Origin: Isochrysis galbana | Taxonomy: Eukaryota; Haptophyta; Isochrysidales; Isochrysidaceae | Direction: 5' to 3' | Assembly (NCBI GenBank): GCA_018136815.1 | Contig: CM030936.1 | Location: 2,445,079 to 2,509,078, forward strand | Length of the DNA stretch: 64,000 nt | In this document: positions 1-12,000 of the stretch, one piece after another | How the letters are laid out: every line of letters begins with the position of its first letter | Numbering within the stretch: position 1 is the first letter of the stretch | Notes under the pieces: generated by a model | Told to the model about the DNA's origin: nothing | The model's input: only the letters and a program-made list of their open reading frames with translations | Database searches by the model: none | Made by a program: the position numbers and the translations under genes

Positions 1-172
1 TGCCGGCGGGGCGAGGTGTTCGTGACGAGGAAGTAGGTGGATTAATACTTCCAGTAATGTGTTGAACATCACTCGAATGTCTTCGGTGTAACTGGACAGG
101 AGCTTGTAGGTGTACAGCATCATGAAGAGCCCCAAACTATGGGTTTTTCTTAATGGACGAAATCTGACACAT

Positions 173-387
173 TTCCGCGCGAGGGGGTAGGGGGGGAAAC
201 CAACAACTTTCTGGGGACGATGCACGACTTGGCGGGGTAGGCTGCTCGGCCGGTGTGCATCCCCTGACAACGTTCCGCGCGAGGGGGTAGGGGGGGAACC
301 AAACAACTTTCTGGGGAATGCCGCACGCTCGCGCAGCCCTCCTCCCCACGTGGTGCATCGACCCCAGAAAGTTGTTGATTTCCCCTC
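173..387. repeat. 45-bp direct repeat pair plus inverted copy
   Basis: A unit of about 45 bp occurs at 173-217 and 273-317, spaced exactly 100 bp apart. Its last part recurs inverted at about 361-387 around CCCAGAAAGTTGTTG. The inverted copy could fold with either direct copy. It lies directly upstream of the small gene at 413 and may be the edge of an inserted element. The rest of positions 1-412 shows no convincing coding sequence. Confidence 0.7.
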
Positions 388-412
388 GTCGGCTCCCCCC
401 TTCGACGAGGTG

Positions 413-1018
413 ATGAGGAATCTGCACATACCGGGCGTCAAAGAGCTCGACGTCTTCCTCAACTGCAGGCTGACGCACACGGCCGCGATGGGCGCAAACT
501 GCCAGAGTGGCTTGACCCAAACCGAGACCACGCGCAACATACACAGGCTCACCCTCATGTCGAACGTGATCGTCGAAGGGTTCCTCAAGGAAGTCGTGCG
601 GGCCTTCCCCAACCTCGAGTTCCTCAAGCTTCGGGCCAAATGGGTGGAGACCCTCTCCCCACTCGAGGATCTCCGACCGACTCTCCGAGAGATGTACGTG
701 CACGCGACGTACCCAAGCATCACCCTCAAGAAGGAGGGCAAGTCCCGCAAGACCCCCGCCATCGTACTAGGCGACGTGAGGCCACCCAAGACGTGCATCA
801 TCGTCGGAGTGCACGAAGAGAACGAACCGCTGACCGACGTCGAAGATTCGAGTGACGACGACACGAGCAGCACGACGACCTCTTCCGGCGATGCGACCGA
901 CCAAGAGACCGACGACAAGGGAGGGGGCACGCCCAAACGACACGAGGGAGAGAGACACCAAACATTCATTCGGCGGGTGCTCAGTAGCGCAACACAACGC
1001 ACCACCACCACCAAGTGA
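413..1018 (+). CDS. hypothetical leucine-rich-repeat-like protein, 201 aa
   Basis: I do not recognise a specific family. From the ATG at 413 the frame stays open for 201 codons. Residues about 45-100 are leucine-rich with LRR-like spacing, for example FPNLEFLKLRAKWV followed by a second leucine-rich turn. The C-terminal third is an acidic, Ser/Thr-rich tail (SSDDDTSSTTTSSGD) that ends basic. The frame is also open upstream to about 350, but no ATG is seen there and that stretch is the inverted repeat. The true 5' end may therefore lie in another exon or have been displaced by an insertion. It could be a fragment of a larger LRR gene. A C homopolymer follows the stop. Confidence 0.4.
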   Translation: MRNLHIPGVKELDVFLNCRLTHTAAMGANCQSGLTQTETTRNIHRLTLMSNVIVEGFLKEVVRAFPNLEFLKLRAKWVETLSPLEDLRPTLREMYVHATYPSITLKKEGKSRKTPAIVLGDVRPPKTCIIVGVHEENEPLTDVEDSSDDDTSSTTTSSGDATDQETDDKGGGTPKRHEGERHQTFIRRVLSSATQRTTTTK

Positions 1019-2779
1019 TGCCCCCCCCCCCCCCCCCGCGCGCCACTCCGCCTGCCCGCCGTTTCGCCGTTCCTCCTTGTCCCCCAAACCGCGGGCGCCT
1101 AGCACGAAAGAGTTTTTTTTTTAAAAAAAGCAAATTGCTATTGGTCGCGGGTGCGGAAAGGGGAAAAGAAAAATGTGCCTTGCCGGAGGCGCGCGGGTTT
1201 TGAAGGAGGCGCGCGGGTTTTGAAAGAGGCGCGCGGGTTTTGAAAGAGGCGCGCGGGTTTTGAAAGAGGCGCGCGGGTTTTGAAGGAGGCGCGCGGGTTT
1301 TGAAGGAGGCGCGCGGTTCTTGAACAAGGAGGAAGAGAGCGAGGAGAGGCAGGAGTGTGCGGGTTTCGAAGTTCCAGCCGCGCCCTGTCGAAAACCGCGC
1401 GCCTTCCCTCGCTCCCCTCCTCGCTCCCCTCCTCGCTCCCCCCCTCCTCGCTCCCCTCCTCGCTCCCCTCCTCGCTCCCCCCCTCCTCGCTCCCCTCCTC
1501 GCTCCCCTCCTCGCTCCCCTCCTCGCACTCGCTCTCCTTGCTCTCCTCCTCGCTCTCGCTCTCCTCGCTGCTCTCGCTCTCCTCCTCGCTCTCGCTCTCG
1601 CCCTCGCCCTCGCCCTCGCTCTCGCTCTCCTCCCCCGTTCTCCCTGCTCCGTCGACTCTCCGCCCCTCCGCCCCTCCGCCCCTCCGCCCCTCCGCCCCTC
1701 CGCCCCTCCGCCCCTCCGCCCCTCCGCCCCTCCGCCCCTCCGCCCCTCCGCCCCTCCGCCCCCTCCGCCCCTCCGCCCCTCCGCCCCTCCGCCCCTCCGC
1801 CCCTCCGCCCCTCCGCCCCTCCGCCCCTCCGCCCCTCCGCCTCCGCCCCTCCGCCCCTCCGCCCCTCCGCCCCTCCGCAACCAGGAGGTGACCGACTCGG
1901 AGGGCATCAATTGCTCATGGAAGCGATTCTCCTGGTCGTGCTTTCCAATCACGTGCACTATCGACGCGTGCCCGTCCTATTGCCAGCTGAGGCGGCAATC
2001 GACGAGTAGATGTAGTATCGGCCCTCCTCAACGGGAGCGCATCGCGAACCTGTTCCGACAGCTGGGCATAGACTTCGTGGAGGAAACGCCCTGGTGATTG
2101 TCGGGGGGCGGTAGCGGTAGCCGGGATTCAACAATCGAAACGTTTTACAACAAAAAAAACTGGCACCGAATGAAGGCAAGGCGCCTAGTCATCGCGTGTT
2201 CGACAGCCCCCCCATGCTGAACTAAGTATAAATTTAGTTCCCTGCGTGCATGGCTATGGCTGGCCGAGGCACGCTGCACCGGGGACGCGTCCATTAGCGG
2301 CCCGACGCTCGCCCGCGCTCGCGTAGGACGTCGGCCCTCCGCGATAGTGATTGCTTTGGCCTGTGCCTGTGCGCTTGCGCGTTTTGCTTGTTACGCATCG
2401 CTGTGGGGGCTACCGTGGGCGGGGTCTAGGGCCCAAAGGGCACCGGATATGTGCTAATTACGCCTATCCGGTCACCATATCCAAAAATGTCGTAATGAAT
2501 CCTCAATCTTGACTTGGTCAATTTTCACCCTTAGAAGTTAAAATAGCTGTTTGACCGCCCTACCTATAGCCTGTAGCGGCTGCACATACGCACACGTTTG
2601 TAGCAAGCTGCATAGGCGGCGGTATCACGCACAACACATCGCAGCCCGCCCCCCTCCTTACTCTGCATCCATTCCACTTTGATACCACGTATGCCAACTC
2701 GCACAGCCCTCGAGGGGGCATGTATATGGCATAATCCACACTCGATGGACATCTCTCACGCAGGGGCATCTGCGCGCCG
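1019..2779. repeat. minisatellite-rich intergenic block
   Basis: About 1186-1322 holds roughly seven copies of a 20-bp unit containing GGCGCGCGGGTTTTGAA. About 1405-1535 is a CTCCCCTC-type 12-bp repeat grading into CTCGCT repeats. About 1660-1880 is an 8-bp minisatellite, GCCCCTCC, of some 27 copies. Because an 8-bp unit without stops reads through in every frame, long open frames appear on both strands; I treat them as artefacts. A short stretch ending at 2097 (residues RIANLFRQLGIDFVEETPW) looks more protein-like and could be a terminal exon. I see nothing firm in 2100-2779. Confidence 0.8.
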
Positions 2780-5210
2780 TCAAACTGAGCGTTCCGGACA
2801 AGGCGACGAGGCTGGACACATGAAGTCGCCCAGTAGCCCGCCCTCTGCAAGGAGTGCAAGCAACATGAAGATTGCATAGAGGCCAAACAAGTACAGTGCG
2901 TACTTGCGCGTGGCGGTGTAGCCGCTCATCGGAAAGACGACAATATGTGAGAAGAGGGCCGTGTAGAGAAACAAGTAGGCGATCCTGCATACCTGCGAGA
3001 CGGACGAGTCCGTATCTACACCGCCAGTGCTAATGGCGCGCATTGTGAGCGAGGCACCTGCACCGATGATGTTCATCAGCAGAGGCGAGCCGAAACATGC
3101 GGCAACTGCCATCTTGGCTTCACCGCCTTTGGCTGCAGCAATGTCCGAAACGAGGTCCCCGGCAGAGTTGCCGATGGCGATGACGGTGACGCCGAGGATC
3201 GATGTGGAGATGCCCATGAGGAAGCCAACCGTCTCGATCAGAGCCACCACTTCTGTCGCTACTAAGTCGAGCCAAACGATGGACATACCAAAGCCCAAGA
3301 CCACCAACAAGGGGTGCCAACGTGGCGCTACATCGTCCAAGGTGAGTTTCCACAAGATGAGCGGTAAGAGTGAGCATAGCAATGGCAAGAGAACCATCAG
3401 TGGCAATGCACCAGCCCTTTGTTGTGCCGCCTCGCTTACCCCGCCATTGAATTCAATCAGGAGAAGTATGGCGGCGAGCGGCGGCGTTACAACTGCCCAC
3501 CGCCGCCGCCTCCAATCCCACTCGCCGTCAGTGGGGATTGTTGCCCAACGAAGCACCGACAGCGGGGCCTCTAGCAACCACAGGGCCTTGGCGAGCTTGC
3601 TCGCCTGAGCGTCCCACTCCACCCCAACCATGATGGTCCGTACGACGTCGATTTCAGTCATCTCACCATCCCCCACATCGGCATTACTATGGTCGCCGCC
3701 GCTTGCACCCTCCCAAGGCAAAGCACCCCTAGCCCTGCCCTCAACAGCCTGAACCGGTTGAGCGACCTGCACATCATCTAGCCCAACGTCGCCCTCGAGG
3801 GCCACTTCATGCGCTTGGACGGGCAGTGCGGCCGCTGTCGAAGAGGAGCCCATCGCAATCAGCGGAGCCACTGTGACAGCGTTCGGATCGCATATAGATG
3901 GAATGGACGCCACAGGAGACGCCCCGTTGCGAGCAATGCTGGTGGTGATTCTGGGCTTGTGATCCCCACCGGAGCCTGCTACAAGCCCCAGCTCCTGAGC
4001 CTCATGTGGAATCATCTCCACTTGAAACATGCCGGAGTCGCGCAAAGCTGACCGAGGAAGCGAAGTTTCGACGCGCTGATTATGATTACCACCAACGAGG
4101 CCAACTACCAGTGGCGGCACCCCAGCATTGAGGGCTGGCCCAAGATTTGGACTGCTGCCGCCGCCACTTTGCGGAAAGCATCTCATCGACGGACAATCGC
4201 CAGCGCTGCTAGCCCTAGTCGGTGGCGCAAAGAGAGGCGCACCAGCAGACGATAGGAATGACGATGCGCAGACCCTGACACGGCGCGCGTGCCGGCTCGC
4301 TTTGCGCACAATCCTATGCTCGCGCACACGGCGCCGCAGCGCGCTGAGAGCAGGGCGTGCCCGATCAACAACTGGCTGCGCCTTACCTGCGCAGAAGATG
4401 AGCAGTGGTTATGCGTGGGTTGTGTTATGGGCTTGCACGCAATTGGCATTACGCGCCATATGGCGACCCGCGGTCGCTTCGAGGCAACATGCGGGCAAAG
4501 CGCGCATTTGTGGCAACAAGGATGTCAATGCACTGCGTACCTCGCAAATAGATCCCAAAGGAGTCATCAGGCCAACATGGTTGGATGTAGTACCGAATGG
4601 CGATAACTAGGGCGACGTAGATGACGTAGTTAGCAAGGAAGAAGGCGCCCTCCCACGCGTGAACGACCCCATTCGAGGCGACCGCCAGCAATAGGGTGAT
4701 GGCCACAAAGAAGGAGATCGTGTCGCGGTAAAAGGGCATGCGGCTGAGCCTCCACCCCGGGGAGTGTCTGGCTGCGACCCAGACGACGGCACCAACGACG
4801 ACCGTCATGATGAAGATCGATCCGCCCACGATATCAGCGAGAAGTAGCGAGAAGTCCACCTCCTCCGGGTGGGCCGTTGCAATAGCAACGCCGGTGAAGA
4901 CATCTGGCGCGCCGTTGCCAAAGGCCAGGAGTGTGACGCCAGCGACGTCCGGCTTGAGCCGAAGCAGGTTGGAGATGTAGGCAAGTTGTGGTATCAAGAA
5001 GATGTCTGCGGTGCTGCACAGTGCCGCGATGAGCATCGCGAGCCATGTGCCGAGCGGGAGGAGTGCAGCAGCTGACTGAGCGAGAGTGCAGTGCCAGTGC
5101 TCAATGTACGAGCCAAAGGCTCCCGCGCCGATCTGGGCGCAATGCTCGCGGGCGAAGGCGCAGCGATCGGCCGCGCTAGCTAGCAGCTCGACCGTGCACC
5201 CCTCGCCCAT
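2780..5210 (-). CDS. Na+/Ca2+ exchanger, NCLX/CCX type
   Basis: This is a membrane antiporter exchanging Na+ (or Li+/K+) for Ca2+, related to mitochondrial NCLX (SLC24A6/SLC8B1) and plant CCX proteins. Two exons, 5210-4541 and 4386-2780, join in phase across a GT-AG intron (donor GTACGC) to give 758 aa. The first half carries the alpha-1 motif GNGAPD at about 98-103 and the second half the alpha-2 motif GNSAGD at about 629-634, each within hydrophobic helices. An N-terminal Cys-rich segment resembles the luminal start of NCLX. Between the halves is a low-complexity loop of about 250 residues (Gly/Ala/Val and acidic), much of it encoded just after the splice. This makes the protein longer than typical 550-640 aa relatives. 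The start is the ATG at 5210. The compartment is not decided by the sequence. Confidence 0.9.
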
Positions 5211-6022
5211 CAGCCCGGGGCCTCGGCGGCGGAGAAGACAGGGAGAGCGAGGGGATTTAAGCGCGGCACGGCCGGCGCCCGGACGCTCCCAGAAGGGCTC
5301 ACTTGCTCCTCTCCGAGTTCTATCTACTACTACTACGTTGCACTTTTTTTGGATCCCAGCCATCTTGGCGGGGCGAGTGGCCATAGCCCTATTTCAGGAT
5401 TTCCGCCGGAGGCGTTTTTTTTGATTGTACGCCCTATTTCGATGATTTGGGCGCATCTCCGCGTATCCTCCGCCCCCCCGCAGGCTGGAGCCAGCACTCC
5501 ATCGGAGTGATTTTAAGATCAGGTTCAGAAATGCCCCAACTGCGGAGAGAAATCTCGCGGGCCTTTTACCTTTTAAAAGTAGGAAGCCCACCCCCCCTCC
5601 GCGGAAGGCAGGGCCGTTCGAGGCGCCCCCCGCGGAAGGGCGGAGCAATCCGAAGACCCCCGCGGGAAGGCGGGGCAATCCGAAGCCCCCCCGCGGAAAG
5701 CCCCCTTCCCCCCCCCCCTGCCCGCCGGGCGGGCGGTGCGCAATCCCCGGTAGAGAAGAGGAGAGCATCGGTGGGTTCCAGGGCACCCAACAAGAAAGTT
5801 AGTCAGAGGGCTCTCGTTTGCAGACACGCGCCTCATCTTCGCGGCTTGAATCATAGTAATGGCAATGGGAGTACATGCGAGGTGCGAAGCGTGCACGGCC
5901 CACGAATGTAGCTGATCTCTTTTACTCACAGCGATGGCCCTATCCCCAAGGCCTTGAGTGGATAGGAAATGCGCGCTGTGCGGCTAACACATGCGAATAC
6001 GCGCTGCATTACCCAGGAGGGC
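5211..6022. repeat. intergenic, with GC-rich tandem repeat
   Basis: About 5600-5705 holds two to three imperfect copies of a unit of 35-40 bp built on CCCCCGCGGAAGG...CAATCCGAAG. The rest is divergent between the exchanger start and the TMX3-like stop. I see no gene in it; open frames on the minus strand here are proline/glycine low complexity. Confidence 0.6.
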
Positions 6023-7444
6023 TCAATCACTCTTCTCCATCTTTGATGTGTGCGGTTCTTCGATTGGAGGTGCTAACAGGATAAACTTGAGCAATAGCAA
6101 AATGAAAATGAGGCCGAAGCCTACGGAGAAAGTGTACCGTGGAAGGGACTCGAGCTTCTCGAATGGCACCATAGGAACCGACGCCTTCACCCGCTTCCAC
6201 ACGCGCTCGGGCAGACCCCAAACTCCTGTGTACTGCAGCCTCAGCACCCCGGAGCCCGCGTCTCGGAGCAGCTCCCGCAGCGACGCCTCGTCGTTTACTC
6301 GGGAGCCCGGGTAAGGCCCGTAGAGTTCAACATGGAAGCCGCGTGGGCTACCGCCGCGCAACAGAAGGAGCACCGGGAGCTGTGCTCGCTCCACGCCATG
6401 GATTTCTGAGAGGTATGCACCCCATTTCCGCCCATCGAGGAGCCCGAATCTGAAAGGCGTCTCACCGAGCTCCTTGCCGCCGGATGCAGCGTTAGAAATG
6501 GCTATGTCGCGCAGAAGTGCGCCGAGGTGCTTCGTGCCTATTTCGTCCTCTACTGAGACGTGTGCTGAGCACTCAAGCTCCATGTCGGATGCCTTATGCA
6601 CGGTTGGGCACTTCGGGTCGGGGTCCACGATGGCAAGGGCAAGGAGGCCATCAGTCGAGAGCAGTCCGTGGAAGTTATGCCTGTCGACGACCCCGAATAT
6701 GGGGAAACGCTCGTGCTCTACCCAATTGAGCAGCGCGGCGTCGACGTCAGTTTCGCCCGCCGAGGGTGAGTAGACGATTGGTGTCTCGCCTCGCGTCAGT
6801 TTCATGATGAGAGGGAGGGGCATGTCGGGCGTGATCTTCTCTGCGATGTCCGGGAACGTCTTTGGAGAGTCCGTGGCAACGAATTTTGCAACGAGCTGCT
6901 TATTCACAGCGATGCGGTGATAGGAGGAGAGAAGCTCGGCGCCCTGTGAACTGGGGTTATCATGATTCTTGATAAGCGCAAAGACAACGGAGCCCTCCAA
7001 ACGAAGCAACGACTCGAGCGCGTCCTTCCCAGCCCTGTCGGGAGTAAGGTCTAGCACAGGCGGCTGCAAGAGCATCTCCACAGTCTGGCGCAGGCCCTCC
7101 TTACTGCGCTGCGCCTGCATTTCCCACTGGTTGCCGTCACGAAATAAGAGTGTAGTCGGGTAACCCTTGATCTTGAGCCGGTCGCGCAGCGCCATGTTTG
7201 CGGTGCAGTCGACTTTGGCCACGCGGACCTTAGATGCGAGCTCTGAGCTTGCGATCTCGTCGGCGAAAGCCTCGAGGACGGGCGCCATCTTCTTGCAGTG
7301 GCCGCACCACGGCGCGTAGAACTTGACGAGCCAGAGAGTCTCCGCGTTCTTACTTAACTGCTCATCAAAGCTGTCATCGCCGAGCTCGACGACGTGGCTC
7401 GCGGCTGTGAGTGCTATGAAAGCCGCCAGCAGCAGCTCGCGCAT
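6023..7444 (-). CDS. TMX3-like transmembrane thioredoxin (PDI family)
   Basis: This is an ER protein-disulfide isomerase-type oxidoreductase. A single exon from the ATG at 7444 encodes 473 aa. Residues 1-16 (MRELLLAAFIALTAAS) form a signal peptide. A thioredoxin fold follows, with FYAPWCGHCKKMAPV and the CGHC active site at about 47-50 and the cis-proline region KGYPTTLLF. Two diverged thioredoxin-like domains without CxxC come next. A C-terminal hydrophobic helix at about 438-458 precedes a short cytosolic tail ending EKSD. Size, CGHC and the C-terminal anchor fit TMX3 of animals better than soluble PDI. The tail lacks a clear KKxx or KDEL signal, so ER retention is inferred from the family. 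A longer in-frame reading upstream begins without an ATG and is not used. Confidence 0.88.
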   Translation of the reverse strand: MRELLLAAFIALTAASHVVELGDDSFDEQLSKNAETLWLVKFYAPWCGHCKKMAPVLEAFADEIASSELASKVRVAKVDCTANMALRDRLKIKGYPTTLLFRDGNQWEMQAQRSKEGLRQTVEMLLQPPVLDLTPDRAGKDALESLLRLEGSVVFALIKNHDNPSSQGAELLSSYHRIAVNKQLVAKFVATDSPKTFPDIAEKITPDMPLPLIMKLTRGETPIVYSPSAGETDVDAALLNWVEHERFPIFGVVDRHNFHGLLSTDGLLALAIVDPDPKCPTVHKASDMELECSAHVSVEDEIGTKHLGALLRDIAISNAASGGKELGETPFRFGLLDGRKWGAYLSEIHGVERAQLPVLLLLRGGSPRGFHVELYGPYPGSRVNDEASLRELLRDAGSGVLRLQYTGVWGLPERVWKRVKASVPMVPFEKLESLPRYTFSVGFGLIFILLLLKFILLAPPIEEPHTSKMEKSD

Positions 7445-9047
7445 CGTGGGCTGCAGGCAAGAGCGTGCCCGAGACGGCGTGGGTGCGGGCAAGTAGGGTT
7501 AGGCTGGGTTGCAGGTGGGTGGGTGGGTGAGGTTGAGGGTGTGGGTAAGAAGGGTGAGGGGGAGGAGGGGTTGCGGGCGGGGGGGGAGGGGAAGGGGAAG
7601 AAGGTTCGGGGGCGGAGGGGGCGGCGCGCCCCCCCCCCCTTCCCTCCCCCCTCCCCCCCTCCCCGCCCCCAAATGTCACCGCGGCGGGTTGATTACGCCT
7701 CCCCCCCCCCTCTTCTCCCTCCCCCACTCCCCCCCCCCCCCCCCCCCACATCCCACACACCACACACCCTTCCCCCCCCCCCCCCCCGGGGGGCAGCCGC
7801 CCCCCCTCCCCCCCCCCCCCCCCGGGGCGCGCGCGCACCGCCTCTCGCCATGGCAGCAGCCACCCTATGGAGTAGCTAAAGTACACATCGAGAGTACTTA
7901 CATAGGAAATACGAGTACAGCCGATCCATCTCCTCCTTTCCTGTGGTGGGGCGGGAGAGAGCATAGGAAGTAGAGCCTCTGGCAGAGCCCTCATCGAGGC
8001 GCACCACCTCGTGGTCTGTAGAGTAGGGGTCTATCAGCTCCCTGGGTCGCGGGAGGGTTGAGGACGTTTTTAGATCGACTCCGACCTTTCGAGGGGGTGG
8101 TTGCAAGCCCCGAAAACTCGTGTGGAAAGGTGAGAAACGTCTGAGGAACGAGCATGCGCGAGCATCTGCAACGTTGTAGCCCATTCCCGACCGGCGTTGT
8201 TTTAGACCGCAGAGGCAGAGGTAGAGGTAGAGAGAATTGAGATTTGAGGAGTGAACGGCTCCGTCTGCTGCTCGCCGCCCTTGCTTCACACTAACAACGT
8301 GTGTGCCCCCTCTCCTCGGGGCATCTGGAGCCTGAGCGTATCTGGGACCAACTTGCAGTGCGGTTAATACTTATAGTTGGCGGTGCTGAGATAGTACGCC
8401 GTGCTCCACTCCGAGGAAAGCAAGGAGGCGAAAGGGGTGGTGGTGGGTGAGCTTGAAGTGCTGTGAGAGAGGGGAGAGAGCTTGGGCGGTGCGGGGCGCG
8501 CGGCGGCGGAGAGAGAGAAGGCTGTTGGCCTCCTCCCCGTGGGGGGGGGGGGCGTACTTCGTAAGGAGTTAAGAATCGGGACCACTACATCCCACCTCGC
8601 TGTTCCCTCCCTCTCTCTACTCTACTCAAGAGCTCTACTCTAGAGTACTTGTAAGTACTCTGAGAGAACAGAAGAAGAAGAAGTGGGAACGAATGAAAGA
8701 AAGAAGAAAGAAAGCTTGGAGGAGGCAAGCCGTGTCTCTCTCTCAATGTTGTGGGGTGGCAAATTCGAAATATTTCGTACTCTACTCCTACTCTAGAGCT
8801 CTACTCTTATTCATACTTTAGAGTAGAGTAGAGTACAGAGGGTCGAGAGGAGAGAGGAGAGTGGGTGCGGGTCCACCACCACACGTCTCTCGCCTCGCGG
8901 CGTCCCCACGGAGGAGCAGCTCCTCAGAGAGAGGGAGAGGGGGAGAGGGGGAGAGTGGGAGAGGGGGAAGGGAGAGAGGGTGAGAGAGGGTGAGCGGGGG
9001 TGAGAGGGAGAGAGGGAGAGAGGGAGAGAGGGAGAGAGAAGTGGGAG
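7445..9047. repeat. C-rich and GA-rich intergenic region with short palindromes
   Basis: 7560-7830 is dominated by G and C homopolymers. 8616-8661 and 8777-8838 carry AGAGTA/TACTCT palindromes such as CTCTAGAGCTCTACTC. 8930-9045 is a (GGGAGA)-type polypurine tract that runs into the start codon at 9048. I see no credible gene. A minus-strand frame at 7876-8289 lacks recognisable features. Confidence 0.6.
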
Positions 9048-12000
9048 ATGCCGGCCGCGCTAGCGCCAAAGGTGAAGCATTCGCGCCCCTCGGCCGGGCC
9101 GCAGCTTGATGCAGAGCTTGCTGAGATCCTACGCGATGCGCTCGACGCACGGCACAAGAGCTCAGAGAGCTTCGCTGAAGACCTCACTGAGGCCTTCAAG
9201 CGGCTACCCAAAGAGAACATTGAGGCGGCCGCGGCAGTGTGCAGAGATCTCGGCAACGAGGCCGTCAAGGCTGAGCGGTGGGAGGATGCGCTCGAGCACT
9301 ACACCTCGGTCCTTGCGGCCTACCCACATGATCATGAGGTCCTCGCCAACCGAGCGCTCGCGTACGCCGCCGCCGCTCCCGGCATGCTGCAGCGCTCGCA
9401 GGGGTGACGTTTGCCAGTACAGACCCGGGGAAGGTTCCCGCAGCTTCCGCGCCCGCTTGCCAGGGCGCTTGCCCATTGCCTGCCGCCCGCGCGTGCAGGT
9501 ACCTCAATCTAAAGCGCGGGCCCGAGGCTCTGCAAGACGCTGCGCTCTGCGTCAACCTCAAGAAGAACTTCGCCAAGGGCTACTACCGCTTTGGCTGCGC
9601 ACTCGAGGAGTGCAAGATGTACAAGGAAAGCGCGTCAGTGTTTGCCAAGGTAGTCGAGATGGAGCCTGGCAACGTGGAGGCGGCCGGCCGGTTGCTCAAG
9701 GCGCGCAACATGCTAGAGATGGTGATGAACGTAGAGCGCGTCAACGACCCTCTGTGGATGCATAAGCCCGAGCCGCCCAAGTCGGAGATTCAGCTGCGTG
9801 CCGAGGAGGCGCAGGCGCTCAATGACAAGGAGATGAACCAGCTCCGTGAGGAGATCGGCAAGGCCACCTTCGACTACGACTACCTGTACGTGCATATGTC
9901 CAAGTCGGACAAGTGGTACGAGGAGTCAATGATGGCCAAGGGGCTCAACATGCACCTGCTCGCGCACTCCGCTGTACATGCGCCGCGCGTCGAGCTCGAG
10001 AGGCTCATGGACCCGAATCACACCGACTCGTTCGCCGAGGCCATCCGCTCGCACGTGCCCACGCTCGTGCCGCGCGGCCAGGCGGGTGTCGTGCTCCTAC
10101 TGGGCGGCACGATGGGGCTACTTCCCCTCATTGCAGTAGAGGCGGGCGCGAACCAGGTCTACGTGGCCGAGCCGCACGGCTTCTGCGCCAAGATGGCGCA
10201 CGCGCAGGTGTGCGTGGCCACGCTCGCACGCGCTGCGCGCCACGCTGCATGGGCAGGCCGCGGTGCCTCCGGGTCGCCCCGTTGCGCCCTGCTCACGGTA
10301 TTTCCTTCCCCATGTCATCGTCATCGCGCTCACAGGTCGGACGCCACACACTGCTGACGTTTGAGCGCGAGAACTGGTCGCGGCTACCCATGACACTCGG
10401 GCTGGCAGAGCGCACTAGGCAAGCGGGCTCGGCCGCCTTCAAGCTTGGCAAGCACGAGCAGGCCATTGCGCTCTACACTGAGGCACTGCAGGCAGCGGAC
10501 ACCCTCTCGACGGATGGCGAGCTCAAGACCTTGCTTTTGTGCAACCGCTCCCTCTGCTACCTCAAGCTTGGCGAGCCTGACGCAGCGCTCGCGGACGCCA
10601 CCGCCGCGCAGAAGGTACTACCCTCACAGCCCAAAGCATACTACCGCGCCGCGCAGGCACTCCACGCCCTCGGCCGGAATGCAGACGCGCGAGAGGCGCT
10701 CAACGCCGTCTTAAGCCGCTCACGCAACAACAAGAATTCCGATGCGGAGCGCATGCTGGGCGAGCTCGAAGGCCTCCCGGCGCGCGGCCCGGCGCTCGCG
10801 CGGCCGGCTGCAGGCGGGGATGGGGGCGCCTACAGCAAGGGTGGCGGCGCCTCTCGCAAACGCCCTGCGCGCGAGGACCGTGCGCAGCGGTTGACAGTCA
10901 AAGAGGTGAACGAAGCTCTCGAGTCGCGCTGCGCCAAGGTCAAGGCGATCCATAAGCCGCTCGACCAGCTGCGCCTCCACCATGAACTAGGGCACAAGCC
11001 CGATTTGGTGGTACTGACCAACTTTGACTGGAGCCTGCTTGCCGACGGCATCATCACGTCGGTCAACAACCTGAAAAACGAGGAGCTCTTGCGGCCGGCA
11101 ACAACAGTTCTTCCCGCGGCCGCGCGAGTCTGGGCTATGGCAGTGCAGGTGCGTGCAGCCCGGCGTGCAGGCCGTGCACTAGGCTCACGATCAAATCCCA
11201 TTGATGCCAAACTCGGGCCGCGGTGTGTCGGTGCATCTACACACACCACGCCTTGCGGCACAACGACGGTGTGCGTGTCAGACGGGCCTCACCTCCGTGC
11301 AGCGGACCTAATCGACTACCATCTTGATGTGCGCCCACTCCATTTGCGTGTCACAGGTGCTGCCCAACACGGGCGTACCAATCGACTCGTCGCCAATGGA
11401 GAGCCTCTTCTGGTCGCCCACACTTCGGAAAGTCCAGCTCGACGAGCCGCACTACCGTCGCATTGTGCGTCCACTTACAAACCCGACCGTCGCTTTCAGC
11501 TTCGACTTCCGCCCATCATCACCCGTCATCAAGCCTGAGCGAACTGTGGTGGAGATGCCCGTGGTTGAGGATGGACGCGCCAACGCCATCATCTTTTGGT
11601 TTGAAATGCCGATGGGCCCTGCGGGGCGCATCTCGAACGCCCCGGCGCCGGCCCTACCACCTGGCGCGCGGCAGCTTACCCTCGGTCAGGCGCTGCAGTA
11701 CCTGCCGCCCCTCGACGTGTCCTCCGGTTCTAGTCTAGCAATTCATGCCTCGCACAATCGCACGCGCATGCTTTTCTCGCACGCTGAAGCGGACGGCCGT
11801 CCTGCGCCATTGCCGCACCCTCGCCGTGGGCTTATCCTCGGGGTGCAGTTGCACACGTTGCAGGACTCGGCGCTCAATCGGCCTCTTGCGGCGGCGCTGC
11901 GCAAGGCGCTCTTCAGGCTGCCCGCCTCGAAGCCCGCCCTTGTCCTACATGTGGGCGCGGGCGTAGGCACTCAGTCGGTCGTGGCGGCTCAGGCCCGCCC

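Noticed and set aside
137-703. Minus-strand frame opposite the LRR-like gene
   Set aside because: No recognisable features; the plus strand has leucine-rich structure and the minus frame is its shadow.
981-2097. Long open frames on both strands rich in Pro-Leu-Arg-Ser or Arg-Gly-Glu
   Set aside because: They come from an 8-bp and a 12-bp minisatellite without stop codons, open in every frame.
7374-7994. Gly- or Pro-rich frames around 7.4-8.0 kb
   Set aside because: Homopolymer-driven, no domain content, overlapping the TMX3-like start region.
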